Below, in pieces: positions 15,402 through 23,424 of a DNA stretch of 41,394 bases (the stretch's first letter is position 1; each line of letters starts with the position of its first letter). The position numbers and the translations under genes were made by a program. The notes below the pieces were generated by a model. The model made no database searches and was not told the DNA's origin. It was given only the letters and a program-made list of their open reading frames with translations. The stretch is from Lachnospiraceae bacterium UBA1759. GTDB taxonomy: Bacteria > Bacillota > Clostridia > Lachnospirales > Lachnospiraceae. The stretch covers positions 1 to 41,394 of the forward strand of contig DCHF01000015.1 in the NCBI GenBank assembly GCA_002315555.1, given 5' to 3'.

Positions 15402-16403
15402 TTATTCATAGCGATATTTCTCCAGTAGTTTCCCGATCTTCAGATTCAGGTTTTCGGGAAGATTTTCCATCTGTCCCGAAAACCGAAGATGAAGATCCAA
15501 TTTCTGATACACTTTTGAGCCCTGTTTCACATGCTTTCCCGTTGTGATCCGCACCTGTACCGCTTTCTGCTCAAAGAGCGGGATCAGTGCGTAATACAGC
15601 CGGTCATCCGGAAAGGACAGATAGCCGCGTGTCGTTCCGGCATCATCCTTGAGATACAATCTGTGTGATTTCAACATCGAAGGATAAAGGCTTGCACCTT
15701 CCGAAATCTTCTTCGTGTCGCTCTTTTCCAGCATCGCCTGCAGAAAGTAGATACCATTCTTTTCTTTTTCACCGGAGAGTTCCCGTAAGAGAGACTCTGC
15801 ATCCATAAACTGAGCTGCGAGAAGGTAAACGAGCTCCGCTTGATAGCGATAAACATTATCCGGCGGCTGACCGTCCGGCCGATCGGCATCGCACTCCTCC
15901 AGAACTTCTTTCGCACACCCCATTATGCTTTTCAAAAACAGGAGGAATTCTTCATCCGGGATCCAATGAAATTTCCCGCGCGCAATTTTGATCGTACCGA
16001 TCACCTGTCCGTCTTCATCCGTCACGTGCTCCATTATGTCACGCGAATGATAGGCCTGTGCATTTTCCGGTGCGTTCCATATTCTGCTTTGAAAACCGGC
16101 TGTTTCCGCTCCTTCATCACGATTTGTGTATCTTTTTCCGTAATCATCGTGAAAGTGGTTGAAACTGCCGTTTTCTGCGTTTCTACGTGTGTTTCCGCCC
16201 GGTTTTCGGACGTCTGACGATGCCACCGGATGCTTATTCAGATAATCATAGGCGGCATTGATCTCCTGGGCGGAATACGCATAGTCCGACTGCTTTCCGG
16301 AATCCGGATGGACTTCCGATATGATCGCTCTGTATGCTCTTTTGATCTCCTGCGGATCCGCGTTTTCATCGAGTCCGAGGATCTTCAGTGCCTGCCTTCT
16401 CAT
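15402..16403 (-). CDS. J-domain (DnaJ-like) protein
   Basis: A 333-residue protein whose first 60 residues form a J-domain (ALKILGLDENADPQEIKRAYRAIISEVHPDSGK) with the essential HPD tripeptide. J-domains stimulate Hsp70/DnaK ATPase. The remainder lacks the Gly/Phe and zinc-finger regions of true DnaJ and is not recognised, so it is a specialised co-chaperone at most. The track of the frame upstream to 16421 uses TTG; ATG 16403 (MRRQALKIL) with GGGAG upstream is preferred. It lies downstream of a tiny ORF and hairpin, and its stop is 10 bases from the convergent GH39 stop. Confidence 0.8.
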   Translation of the reverse strand: MRRQALKILGLDENADPQEIKRAYRAIISEVHPDSGKQSDYAYSAQEINAAYDYLNKHPVASSDVRKPGGNTRRNAENGSFNHFHDDYGKRYTNRDEGAETAGFQSRIWNAPENAQAYHSRDIMEHVTDEDGQVIGTIKIARGKFHWIPDEEFLLFLKSIMGCAKEVLEECDADRPDGQPPDNVYRYQAELVYLLAAQFMDAESLLRELSGEKEKNGIYFLQAMLEKSDTKKISEGASLYPSMLKSHRLYLKDDAGTTRGYLSFPDDRLYYALIPLFEQKAVQVRITTGKHVKQGSKVYQKLDLHLRFSGQMENLPENLNLKIGKLLEKYRYE

Positions 16404-16473
16404 AATACTCCCGTTACACAAATATACTTACATTCGCCTACTCAAGATAATGCACATATCAAGATAACACAAA

Positions 16474-16496
16474 GCTCTGCAGATAAACTGCAGAGC
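16474..16496 (-). terminator. Hairpin downstream of the 15-residue ORF
   Basis: A perfect 9-bp stem GCTCTGCAG (16474-16482) / CTGCAGAGC (16488-16496) with a 5-base loop. On the minus strand it is followed by a weak U-tract (TTTGTGTT), so it may be a leaky terminator before the J-domain gene. Confidence 0.5.
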
Positions 16497-16520
16497 CGTA
16501 TATTAGATCGCCCGTAGGCG

Positions 16521-16568
16521 TTATAAAGGGAATGTACCCGTTTTCCGGATACGCGAGGTCTTGTTCAT
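16521..16568 (-). CDS. Candidate 15-residue leader peptide
   Basis: ATG 16568 is preceded by AAAGGAGG with 8-base spacing and encodes MNKTSRIRKTGTFPL, ending at TAA 16521. A promoter with an extended -10 lies 30 bases upstream and a hairpin follows at 16474-16496. The peptide is basic and short, and resembles no family I know. The arrangement (promoter, strong RBS, tiny ORF, hairpin, then a full gene) matches that before rsgA, which suggests translated leaders rather than chance. Confidence 0.4.
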   Translation of the reverse strand: MNKTSRIRKTGTFPL

Positions 16569-16598
16569 AAATAAGCCCTCCTTTCCTTTAATGTTTTG

Positions 16599-16627
16599 AT
16601 GTTAACACAGTTTCGGGCGATCCGCAA
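16599..16627 (-). promoter_or_regulatory. Promoter of the 15-residue ORF and J-domain gene
   Basis: TTGCGG (16622-16627), 17-bp spacer, TAACAT (16599-16604) with an extended TG on the minus strand. It starts just after the stop of the 86-residue gene. Confidence 0.6.
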
Positions 16628-16640
16628 GCCATGGTTAACG

Positions 16641-16901
16641 TCAGTTCTTCTCGTTGATCTCCTCATTCACGGTCTTGACCACATTCTTTGCCATACCCGC
16701 AAGCGACTTTCCGAGTTCCTTGCCTGTCTCCTTCCAGCTTCCGTCGGAGAATACCGTATTTCCGTTTTCATCGATCGAATCCTCTTCGACTACACCCAGA
16801 TTTTCCGCAGTGCGATCGACCGAGCGGAGAAATGTCTTTCCCAACGTCTTAAATGCTTTACCGAGATCCTTTCCGGATTCCTTTAAATCTTCTTTGCTCA
16901 T
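16641..16901 (-). CDS. Small hypothetical protein with an internal repeat
   Basis: An 86-residue charged, helical protein. The N-terminal part LKESGKDLGKAFKTLGKTF and the C-terminal part WKETGKELGKSLAGMAKNVV are clearly related copies of an amphipathic Lys/Gly-rich segment, separated by an acidic turn (VVEEDSIDENGNTVFSDGS). No membrane segment or signal peptide is seen. The start at 16901 has AAGGAGGCACT upstream, a strong RBS, and a promoter with a structured 85-base leader. I do not know its function; the amphipathic pair could bind membranes or self-associate. Confidence 0.7.
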   Translation of the reverse strand: MSKEDLKESGKDLGKAFKTLGKTFLRSVDRTAENLGVVEEDSIDENGNTVFSDGSWKETGKELGKSLAGMAKNVVKTVNEEINEKN

Positions 16902-16991
16902 AGTGCCTCCTTGTATTTACTGACTTTCGTCATAATATTTTATATGTCTTATGACATTGTTTTGTTATAACTTCTTCTCCGTATTTTCTTC

Positions 16992-17019
16992 ATCGTACCA
17001 CATTCTGCCGATTATTCAA
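16992..17019 (-). promoter_or_regulatory. Promoter of the 86-residue protein, with a structured leader
   Basis: TTGAAT (17014-17019), 16-bp spacer, extended TGG-TACGAT (16992-16997) on the minus strand. Two small hairpins follow in the leader: ATGTC/GACAT (16944-16957) and TGAC-GAAA-GTCA (16921-16932), the second with a GNRA loop. Confidence 0.5.
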
Positions 17020-17068
17020 CAGAAAACGATCCGAAATATTCAATGACGATCATCACAAAACAGGTGAC

Positions 17069-17100
17069 AAAAAAACACCGGAGCCTTCCGACTCCGGTGT
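17069..17100 (-). terminator. Terminator of the rpsB-tsf operon
   Basis: A perfect 9-bp stem ACACCGGAG (17075-17083) / CTCCGGTGT (17092-17100), followed on the minus strand by a run of seven T. Confidence 0.9.
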
Positions 17101-17141
17101 TCTTTCAACTCTTTCGAGTTATGGAAAACATTCAATGTGAA

Positions 17142-18218
17142 TTATTTGCCCATCTGCTTTGCAACTTCTTCAGCGAAGTTTTCTTCTCTCTTCTGCATGC
17201 CTTCACCTACAACGAAACGTACCATCTTATCGACGACGAGTGCGCTGTTTACGGACTTCAGGTAAGCTGCAACGGTCTGCTTGCCGTCTTCAGCCTGTAC
17301 ATAGACCTGATCCATCAGGCAGATCTCCTTCAGGTGCTTGTTGATACGACCATCAACGAGGCCCAGGAAGATCTTGTTGGAAGTGATGCTCTCTCTGTCA
17401 GCCATAGCGACCTCAACGAGGCCGGCCTTAGCAGCGTCAGAAAGGAAGTTCGGAAGATAGTTCCAGTTGCCGGACTTGTGCTCTTCAAATGCAGCGATAT
17501 CAGCATCGCTCCAGATCTTATCTGCAACAGCCTTGTTGATGAGGCCCTGCAGGATCGGTCTCGGAAGGGAGTACGGATCGTTCAGAGCTGCTTCAAGAGT
17601 GATTTCTCTGTTCTTTGCAAGTTCTTCTGCAGAGATGTCAGAGCTCTTGATGTACTCCGGATTCATAGCTGCGATCTGCATTGCGATGTTCTTCATGGCT
17701 GCAACAGCAGCTTCATCGGTTGCGCCGTTAGCAGCAACCAGAACACCGATCTTACCACCGTTATGAAGGTAAGATACAACAACATCACCGCTGATCTTCT
17801 GGAATCTGCGGAGAGAGATCTTCTCGCCGATCTTCAGGGTGATATCTTCGATATCAGCCTTCATGTCCAGAATAGAAACAACATCTTCGCCGTCGCCAGC
17901 TGCTTCTACAGAAGATGCGAGAGCCTTATCGGCTACGCCCTGTACGAAGTTCTGGAATAATTCGTTCTTAGCAACGAAGTCGGTCTCAGAGTTAACTTCT
18001 ACAACAACTGCGGTGTTGCCTTCAGATGCAACACGGGTGATACCTTCAGCTGCGATTCTGCTGGCCTTCTTTTCAGCCTTTGCAGCGCCGCTCTTCTTTA
18101 ATACGTCGATAGCCGCATCCATATCACCGTCGGTGGTTTCCAGAGCCTTCTTGCAATCCATCATGCCGGCGCCGGTAATTTCACGTAATTCCTTTACCAT
18201 TTTAGCGGAAATAGCCAT
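17142..18218 (-). CDS. tsf: Elongation factor Ts
   Basis: EF-Ts, the guanine nucleotide exchange factor of EF-Tu. The N-terminal UBA-like domain (KMVKELREITGAGMMDCKKALETTDGD, residues 7-32) and the EF-Tu-contacting TDFVAKN (79-85) are textbook. At 358 residues it is much longer than the roughly 283 of E. coli. The extra length lies between NREI (203-206) and GRINKHLKEICL (290-301), an insertion of about 60 residues in the C-terminal part of the dimerisation/core region. The start has TTTAGGAGGTTC upstream. It follows rpsB by 35 bases, the standard rpsB-tsf order, and ends in a strong terminator. Confidence 0.97.
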   Translation of the reverse strand: MAISAKMVKELREITGAGMMDCKKALETTDGDMDAAIDVLKKSGAAKAEKKASRIAAEGITRVASEGNTAVVVEVNSETDFVAKNELFQNFVQGVADKALASSVEAAGDGEDVVSILDMKADIEDITLKIGEKISLRRFQKISGDVVVSYLHNGGKIGVLVAANGATDEAAVAAMKNIAMQIAAMNPEYIKSSDISAEELAKNREITLEAALNDPYSLPRPILQGLINKAVADKIWSDADIAAFEEHKSGNWNYLPNFLSDAAKAGLVEVAMADRESITSNKIFLGLVDGRINKHLKEICLMDQVYVQAEDGKQTVAAYLKSVNSALVVDKMVRFVVGEGMQKREENFAEEVAKQMGK

Positions 18219-18253
18219 AGTTTTTGAACCTCCTAAAAGTTTAGTCGTTTCGA

Positions 18254-18994
18254 TTACTCTTCAACAGCTTCTGCCGGAGCTTCTTCAACCGGAGCAGCTT
18301 CCTGCTTGGATTCGCCCTGCTTAGCTTCAACAACCGCATCAGCCATAGCGTTAACGATCAGCTTAACGGCACGGATAGCGTCATCATTGCCCGGGATAAC
18401 ATAATCCAGTTCTTCCGGATCACAGTTGGTGTCGCACATACCGATCAGGGTGATGCCGAGGCTGTGAGCTTCCTGAACACAGATCTTTTCCTTCTTCGGG
18501 TCAACAACGAAAATAGCATCCGGAATCTTTCTCATGGTCTTGATACCGCCGATGTTCTTCTCAAGCTTTTCCCATTCCTTCTTGATCTGAACAACTTCCT
18601 TCTTCGGAAGTACGTCAAAGGTGCCATCCTCTGCCATCTTTTCGATTGCACGAAGACGAGCGATACGAGTCTGAACAGTCTTGAAGTTGGTCAGCATACC
18701 GCCGAGCCAACGCTGATTGACATAGTACATGCCGCACTTGTTAGCTGCTTCACGGATTGCGTCCTGAGCCTGCTTCTTGGTACCGACGAAAAGAACGGTG
18801 CCGCCCTGAGCTGCGATATCTGCAACTGCCTTGTAAGCGGTGTCAACCATGCCTACAGACTTCTGAAGGTCGATGATATGAATACCGTTACGCTCGGTAT
18901 AGATATACGGAGCCATCTTCGGGTTCCAACGTCTGGTCTGATGACCGAAATGCACGCCAGCTTCGAGGAGCTGTTTCATTGAAATAACACTCAT
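18254..18994 (-). CDS. rpsB: 30S ribosomal protein S2
   Basis: Ribosomal protein S2, a late-binding component of the small subunit. MSVISMKQLLEAGVHFGHQTRRWNPKM at the N-terminus, FVGTKKQAQDAIREAA, QRWLGGMLTNFKT and PDAIFVVDPKKE are hallmark sequences. The protein is 246 residues with an acidic Glu/Ala-rich tail (after about residue 225), common in this group. The open frame reaches 19042, but ATG 18994 with AAAAGGAGAAAC is the start. It heads the rpsB-tsf operon and is preceded by a structured leader that may serve autoregulation. Confidence 0.97.
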   Translation of the reverse strand: MSVISMKQLLEAGVHFGHQTRRWNPKMAPYIYTERNGIHIIDLQKSVGMVDTAYKAVADIAAQGGTVLFVGTKKQAQDAIREAANKCGMYYVNQRWLGGMLTNFKTVQTRIARLRAIEKMAEDGTFDVLPKKEVVQIKKEWEKLEKNIGGIKTMRKIPDAIFVVDPKKEKICVQEAHSLGITLIGMCDTNCDPEELDYVIPGNDDAIRAVKLIVNAMADAVVEAKQGESKQEAAPVEEAPAEAVEE

Positions 18995-19102
18995 TTTGTT
19001 TCTCCTTTTGGTTTTTTTACTTCCGCATTCCCTCTTACTCACCTCTTACCCTTTCGGGCACCGGGAGGTTCGTCAGGATGCGTGTTTTATTGCAACTTGT
19101 AT
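18995..19102 (-). promoter_or_regulatory. 5' leader of rpsB with a GNRA hairpin
   Basis: The roughly 95-base untranslated leader can fold into a hairpin: outer ACCTC/GAGGT (minus-strand reading, 19065-19069 with 19041-19045) around an internal loop and an inner CCC-GAAA-GGG (19049-19058). A leader of this kind before a ribosomal-protein operon is a candidate binding site for S2-mediated feedback; this is inference. The 374-base gap from here to the lipase start also holds both divergent promoters and the lipase leader. Confidence 0.45.
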
Positions 19103-19131
19103 AATATAACACGCCCGTCTCCCTTTTGCAA
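19103..19131 (-). promoter_or_regulatory. SigA promoter of rpsB-tsf
   Basis: TTGCAA (19126-19131), 17-bp spacer, TATATT (19103-19108) with an extended TG on the minus strand. Confidence 0.7.
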
Positions 19132-19207
19132 GCGGTTTTTATCAAAAAATCAAGGTTTTTCAAGGCTTTCAGGCCTTTTTCCGCACTTTCTTCCAGACTT
19201 CAACCAT

Positions 19208-19236
19208 TTGACTTTTTCCGGTTCCCGTCCTATACT
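19208..19236 (+). promoter_or_regulatory. SigA promoter of the lipase-like gene
   Basis: TTGACT (19208-19213), 17-bp spacer, TATACT (19231-19236). The resulting leader of about 125 bases can form an 8-bp stem GGGCCGGT (19261-19268) / GCCGGTCC (19293-19300). Confidence 0.6.
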
Positions 19237-19368
19237 TTTCTTGTACGGAACGAAGAGGCCGGGCCGGTGACGGACGTTTCCATCATACATCGGCCGGTCC
19301 ATTATAGCATAAATCCCCCGCTTGTAAACAGGTGGAAAAGAATTTCAACACAGAACCGGGAGTATCCT

Positions 19369-20328
19369 ATGAAACAGTATTTATTTGAACAGGATTATGA
19401 AAAGCAGTATTACGATACTGTTCTGCCCTATCTGAACGCAAGAAAGACCGATGCGCTCTTTGACAGCTTTGACGGTAGACCGATCCATTATAATCTTTTC
19501 CGATCGGACAATGCCCACGCCACCGTCACGATCTTCCACGGCTTCACGGAGAACATCGTCAAATATCATCCCTTCATCTACGTTCTTCTGAACGAGGGCT
19601 TCAATGTCGCCATGTGTGATCAACGCGGACACGGTGAGTCCTTCCGTTATGTGGAAAAGACCACACTGACGCACATCGAGTATTTTGACGAATATGTGCA
19701 GGACATGGAGGTCTTTGTCCGCGAGATCGTAAAGAAGCAGCTGCCCGGACCGTACTACCTGTTCTGTCATTCGATGGGCGGAGCCATCGGCGCGCTGTTC
19801 CTGGAACGGAATCAGGGCGTGTTCGAAAAGGCGATCCTTTCTTCCCCGATGATCGAGCCGCATCACGGTGGCATACCGCTCTTCCTCGTGAAAGGCATCT
19901 GCGGTTTCTTCATGCTGACCGGTCGTAAAGATCAGAAGGTCTTCCTTTTCAAGGAATTTGAAGGCGATGAAGACTTCGAAACCAGCTGTGCGACCAGCCG
20001 TGCGCGTTTTGATTATTACCTCAATCAGAAGCGCGTGACAGAATCCCTGATGAATTCCAACCCTTCTTATCAGTGGACCTACGAATCCATGTGTGTCCGT
20101 AAGCGCATCCTGAAGAAAGGAGCTCCGGAAAGCATCACGACGCCGCTTCTTCTCATCAACGCCGAGCTCGACACGATGGTCATGAAGGAAGCGCAGGAAG
20201 CGTTCATTGCCCGTGTACCCGGAGGAAAATTCCTGGAGGTCAAGAATGCCAAGCACGAGATCTTCCGATCCACGGATGACGTCGCGTATCCGTATATGGA
20301 AAAGGTCGTGGCATTCTATAATGAGTGA
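19369..20328 (+). CDS. Alpha/beta hydrolase, monoacylglycerol lipase / lysophospholipase type
   Basis: A 319-residue serine hydrolase. The oxyanion motif is HGFTEN, the nucleophile elbow CHSMGG (GHSMGG-like, with Cys for the first Gly), the acid in INAELDTMV and the catalytic His in NAKHEIF. The CDQRGHGES segment is typical of the MGL/PldB group. It would cleave fatty-acyl esters of glycerol or lysophospholipids; no signal peptide is seen. The open frame begins at 19126, but ATG 19369 with CGGGAG upstream fits the family start. A bidirectional terminator follows. Confidence 0.87.
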   Translation: MKQYLFEQDYEKQYYDTVLPYLNARKTDALFDSFDGRPIHYNLFRSDNAHATVTIFHGFTENIVKYHPFIYVLLNEGFNVAMCDQRGHGESFRYVEKTTLTHIEYFDEYVQDMEVFVREIVKKQLPGPYYLFCHSMGGAIGALFLERNQGVFEKAILSSPMIEPHHGGIPLFLVKGICGFFMLTGRKDQKVFLFKEFEGDEDFETSCATSRARFDYYLNQKRVTESLMNSNPSYQWTYESMCVRKRILKKGAPESITTPLLLINAELDTMVMKEAQEAFIARVPGGKFLEVKNAKHEIFRSTDDVAYPYMEKVVAFYNE

Positions 20329-20380
20329 TACGTTGTTAAACGCGTTTTCAACAATGCGTTGCGCTTATTGAACATATCGC

Positions 20381-20416
20381 AAAAAAAGAGGCATTCCTCC
20401 ACGGAAGCCTCTTTTT
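20381..20416. terminator. Bidirectional terminator between the lipase gene and the YgiQ operon
   Basis: AAAAAGAGGC (20383-20392) and GCCTCTTTTT (20407-20416) form a perfect 10-bp stem, with T-runs on both strands. Confidence 0.9.
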
Positions 20417-20418
20417 CT

Positions 20419-22401
20419 TTATTTCTTTTTTGAGTTTTTGCCGGGCTTACCGCTGTGTTTCGCTGAAGCCATATTATTTCCGGGACCGAAGCCTTTATTT
20501 CCGGACGTCTTTTTATTCTCCCGGGTTCCGCTGTTTACATTTCTCACAGATCTACTGCGATTCGTTCCGTTTTCGTTCTTCACGCCTTCACTTTTTCCGT
20601 GATTCAGCGGACGCGGGGGAATCAGACAATGCTTGTCAAATCCGATCAGATCCTGTCTTCCCGCCTTCAAAAGCGCTTCCCTGACAAGCGCATAGTTCTC
20701 CGGCTTTCGGTACTGAAGGAGTGCTCGCTGCATTGCTTTTTCATGCGGATTGCTCGTAATATGCACCTTCTGCATATTACGCGGATCCACACCGGTATAA
20801 TACATGACCGTGGATATTGTGGACGGTGTCGGGTAGAAATCCTGTACCTGCTCCGGCATATAGCCCATATCGCGGATACTTTCCGCGAGGGCGATGGCAT
20901 CGTTCAGATCCGATCCCGGATGCGATGAGATCAGATACGGGATCGCATACTGCTGCATACCGAGTTCCTTGTTGACCCGGTCAAACCGCTTGACAAACTC
21001 CTGATAGACCTCATTCCGCGGCTTCCCCATCAGATCCAGCACGTGATCGGACACATGCTCCGGTGCCACACGAAGCTGACCGCTGACGTGATACTTACAA
21101 AGCTCGCGGAGGAAGGAGTCGTCCTTATCCGCCAGCATATAGTCAAAACGAATGCCGGAACGGATGAAGACCTTTTTGACGTTCGGGATCTTCCTGAGCT
21201 TTCGTAGAAGCTCGATGTAATCCTTATGATCCACGACCATGTTCTTACAGGGCTTTGGATACAGACACTGTTTATTTGTGCAGACGCCCTTCTCCAGCTG
21301 TTTGTCACAGGCCGGGCGCCGGAAATTGGCTGTCGGTCCGCCCACGTCGTGGATGTAGCCCTTGAAATCCGGGTGCTTCGTCATTTCCGTCGCTTCACGG
21401 ATCAGGGATTCGTGACTTCTTGCCTGAACAATGCGCCCCTGATGGAACGTCAGCGCACAGAAGGAGCAGCCGCCAAAGCAACCGCGGCAGGAGGTCAGCG
21501 AAAAACGGATCTCGGAGATCGCAGGCACGCCGCCCTCCTTTTCATAGGACGGATGATAGTCGTTCATATACGGGAGCTCGTAAACATCGTCGAATTCCTG
21601 CATGGTAAGCGGTCTCGCCGGCGGATTCTGGACGATGTACCGCTTCTCTCCATACTTTTCGATCAGTGGCTTTGCAGTGATGAAATCCGTGTTCCGGTAC
21701 TGGATATCAAAGCTTTTTGCGTATTCCAGCTTATCAGCCTTCATGGTATCAAAGTCCGGAAGAAGGATGCCGTCCGTCACGTTTTCAATGTCGCGCGTTT
21801 TGTATACGGTTCCGTGGATGAAAGTGAGTTCTTCGACCGGAAGGCCGCTGTTTAAGGCATCGGCCATTTCTACGATGGAGATCTCTCCCATACCGTACAT
21901 CAGAAGATCCGCGCCCGAATCCATCAGAACGGAACGCTTGAATTTATCCGACCAGAAATCATAATGTGCCAGGCGTCGAAGCGACGCCTCGATGCCGCCG
22001 ATGATCACCGGCACCTTTTTATACTTTTTCCGTATCAGATTGCAGTAAACCGTCAGCGCGTAGTCCGGTCGTTTTCCGGTCTTGCCGCCCGGCGTGTAAT
22101 AATCCATCTGACGATGGCGATGGTTGACCGTGTAATGATTGACCATCGAATCCATATTGCCGGAGCTGACCAGAAAACCGAGGCGCGGCATACCGAAGAC
22201 CGCAACACTCTCCTCATCCGTCCAATCCGGCTGTGAAATGATACCGACCCGGTATCCGTGCGCTTCCAGAACGCGGCTGATGATGGCCGGTCCGAAGGAG
22301 GAATGATCCACATAGGCATCGCCGATCACATAGACAAAGTCCACCCGGTCCCAGCCGCGTGCCAGCATTTCTTCTTTTGTGATGGGCAGAAACTGCTTCA
22401 T
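20419..22401 (-). CDS. YgiQ family radical SAM protein
   Basis: A 660-residue radical SAM protein of the YgiQ (UPF0313) family. It has the N-terminal VDFVYVIGDAYVDHSSFGPAI segment, the [4Fe-4S] motif C-x3-C-x2-C in SCRGCFGGCSFCAL, then VAPEHVSDHVLDLMGKP and YLISSHPGSDLNDA. The last 50 residues are basic, Asn/Lys/Gly-rich and probably disordered. The biochemical reaction of YgiQ is not established to my knowledge. The frame can begin at a GTG at 22407, but ATG 22401 with GAGG upstream is better. It is the last gene of the long operon. Confidence 0.93.
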   Translation of the reverse strand: MKQFLPITKEEMLARGWDRVDFVYVIGDAYVDHSSFGPAIISRVLEAHGYRVGIISQPDWTDEESVAVFGMPRLGFLVSSGNMDSMVNHYTVNHRHRQMDYYTPGGKTGKRPDYALTVYCNLIRKKYKKVPVIIGGIEASLRRLAHYDFWSDKFKRSVLMDSGADLLMYGMGEISIVEMADALNSGLPVEELTFIHGTVYKTRDIENVTDGILLPDFDTMKADKLEYAKSFDIQYRNTDFITAKPLIEKYGEKRYIVQNPPARPLTMQEFDDVYELPYMNDYHPSYEKEGGVPAISEIRFSLTSCRGCFGGCSFCALTFHQGRIVQARSHESLIREATEMTKHPDFKGYIHDVGGPTANFRRPACDKQLEKGVCTNKQCLYPKPCKNMVVDHKDYIELLRKLRKIPNVKKVFIRSGIRFDYMLADKDDSFLRELCKYHVSGQLRVAPEHVSDHVLDLMGKPRNEVYQEFVKRFDRVNKELGMQQYAIPYLISSHPGSDLNDAIALAESIRDMGYMPEQVQDFYPTPSTISTVMYYTGVDPRNMQKVHITSNPHEKAMQRALLQYRKPENYALVREALLKAGRQDLIGFDKHCLIPPRPLNHGKSEGVKNENGTNRSRSVRNVNSGTRENKKTSGNKGFGPGNNMASAKHSGKPGKNSKKK

Positions 22402-22436
22402 TGTCACCTCAAAACGGGAACTGTACCGGAGACCGG

Positions 22437-23414
22437 TCAGTCAAAATACGTACTCAGGAATTCCGATACCTTCTTTTCATAGGCTGCGGAATCATGGAAA
22501 TAGGACATTGCGTGCTCCGCATCCTCACAGATATATATCTCCTTGGGGCCGCTGCAGGCATAGTAGTTTTCGTATACCATCTGCGTCGGGACAAAGGTAT
22601 CGGACCCACCGTGGATGAAAAGCATCGGACGGGTGTCCTTTTCCAACTGCTTCAGGCTGGAAGCCTCGGAGAAATAGTAGCCGCGGAAAAGCTTACAGAT
22701 GAAGCTGTCGACCGCAAGTACCGGCTCGCGAAGGATCGCAAGCTTATCCGGGAAGACATGACGGAACTGGTCCAGTGTTGTGGAAAAACCGCAGTCTTCC
22801 ACGATTGCTTTGACCTGTACCGGAAGGTCGGCTTCACCGGATGCCATCATAACAGCAGCACCGCCCATGGAAAGTCCGTGAAGCAGGATCTTCTCTTCTT
22901 CACCGAGCAGGCTGACGATGAGTCTGGCCCAGCCTACCAGATCGCGACGGTCCAGCCAGGAGAATCCCAACCAGTTGCCTTCGGAAAGTCCGTGCGCGCG
23001 GTCATCGACCAGAAGGACATTGAAGCCCTGATTATGATAATAGCGCATGAGCCACGGGAAATCGTTGGTTCCGCTTGCACGGAAGCCGTGGATCATGATA
23101 ACGGTCTTATGATGGTCGCTCTCCGCCCAGATCATGGTCGCGTGAAGCTCCAGCCCGTCCTCGGAAGGCATATTGAAGTCCGCGGTCTTGCGGGACGCAA
23201 GCCACGCATTATTCTTTTCCATCAGCTTCTTTCGGTAATCGTTATCCGGATCCTGCTTGGGACCGCCAAAAACCTTGTCCGCAAGTTTCGGTTCCTTCCG
23301 GCGGAACGCCAGCACGAAAAAGAATCCGCATACCACGCCGAATACAGCGGTCAGAAAGGTGATGATCGTAATCAGGGCAGCGATCAGATTCGCTCCCGCA
23401 TCTTTTTTCTTCAT
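22437..23414 (-). CDS. Membrane-anchored alpha/beta hydrolase
   Basis: A 325-residue protein with one N-terminal transmembrane helix (LIAALITIITFLTAVFGVVCGFFFVLAF, residues 9-36) and an alpha/beta hydrolase domain. The oxyanion motif is IHGFRASG, the nucleophile elbow HGLSMGGAA, the acid FIHGGSDTFV, and the catalytic His in DAEHAMSY. It resembles the YhfR/BAAT-like hydrolases of Firmicutes; the substrate is unknown. ATG 23414 with AAAGGAG five bases upstream is preferred over GTG 23420. It sits 10 bases after the methyltransferase gene in the operon. Confidence 0.85.
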   Translation of the reverse strand: MKKKDAGANLIAALITIITFLTAVFGVVCGFFFVLAFRRKEPKLADKVFGGPKQDPDNDYRKKLMEKNNAWLASRKTADFNMPSEDGLELHATMIWAESDHHKTVIMIHGFRASGTNDFPWLMRYYHNQGFNVLLVDDRAHGLSEGNWLGFSWLDRRDLVGWARLIVSLLGEEEKILLHGLSMGGAAVMMASGEADLPVQVKAIVEDCGFSTTLDQFRHVFPDKLAILREPVLAVDSFICKLFRGYYFSEASSLKQLEKDTRPMLFIHGGSDTFVPTQMVYENYYACSGPKEIYICEDAEHAMSYFHDSAAYEKKVSEFLSTYFD

Positions 23415-23424
23415 ATCCACTCCT

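Noticed and set aside
17043..17960. A 305-codon plus-strand frame opposite tsf
   Set aside because: It is antisense to the highly conserved EF-Ts and runs through its terminator.
19126..19368. Extended N-terminus of the lipase-like protein (81 codons)
   Set aside because: It crosses a strong promoter and a structured leader; the family starts near MKQYLFEQ at 19369.
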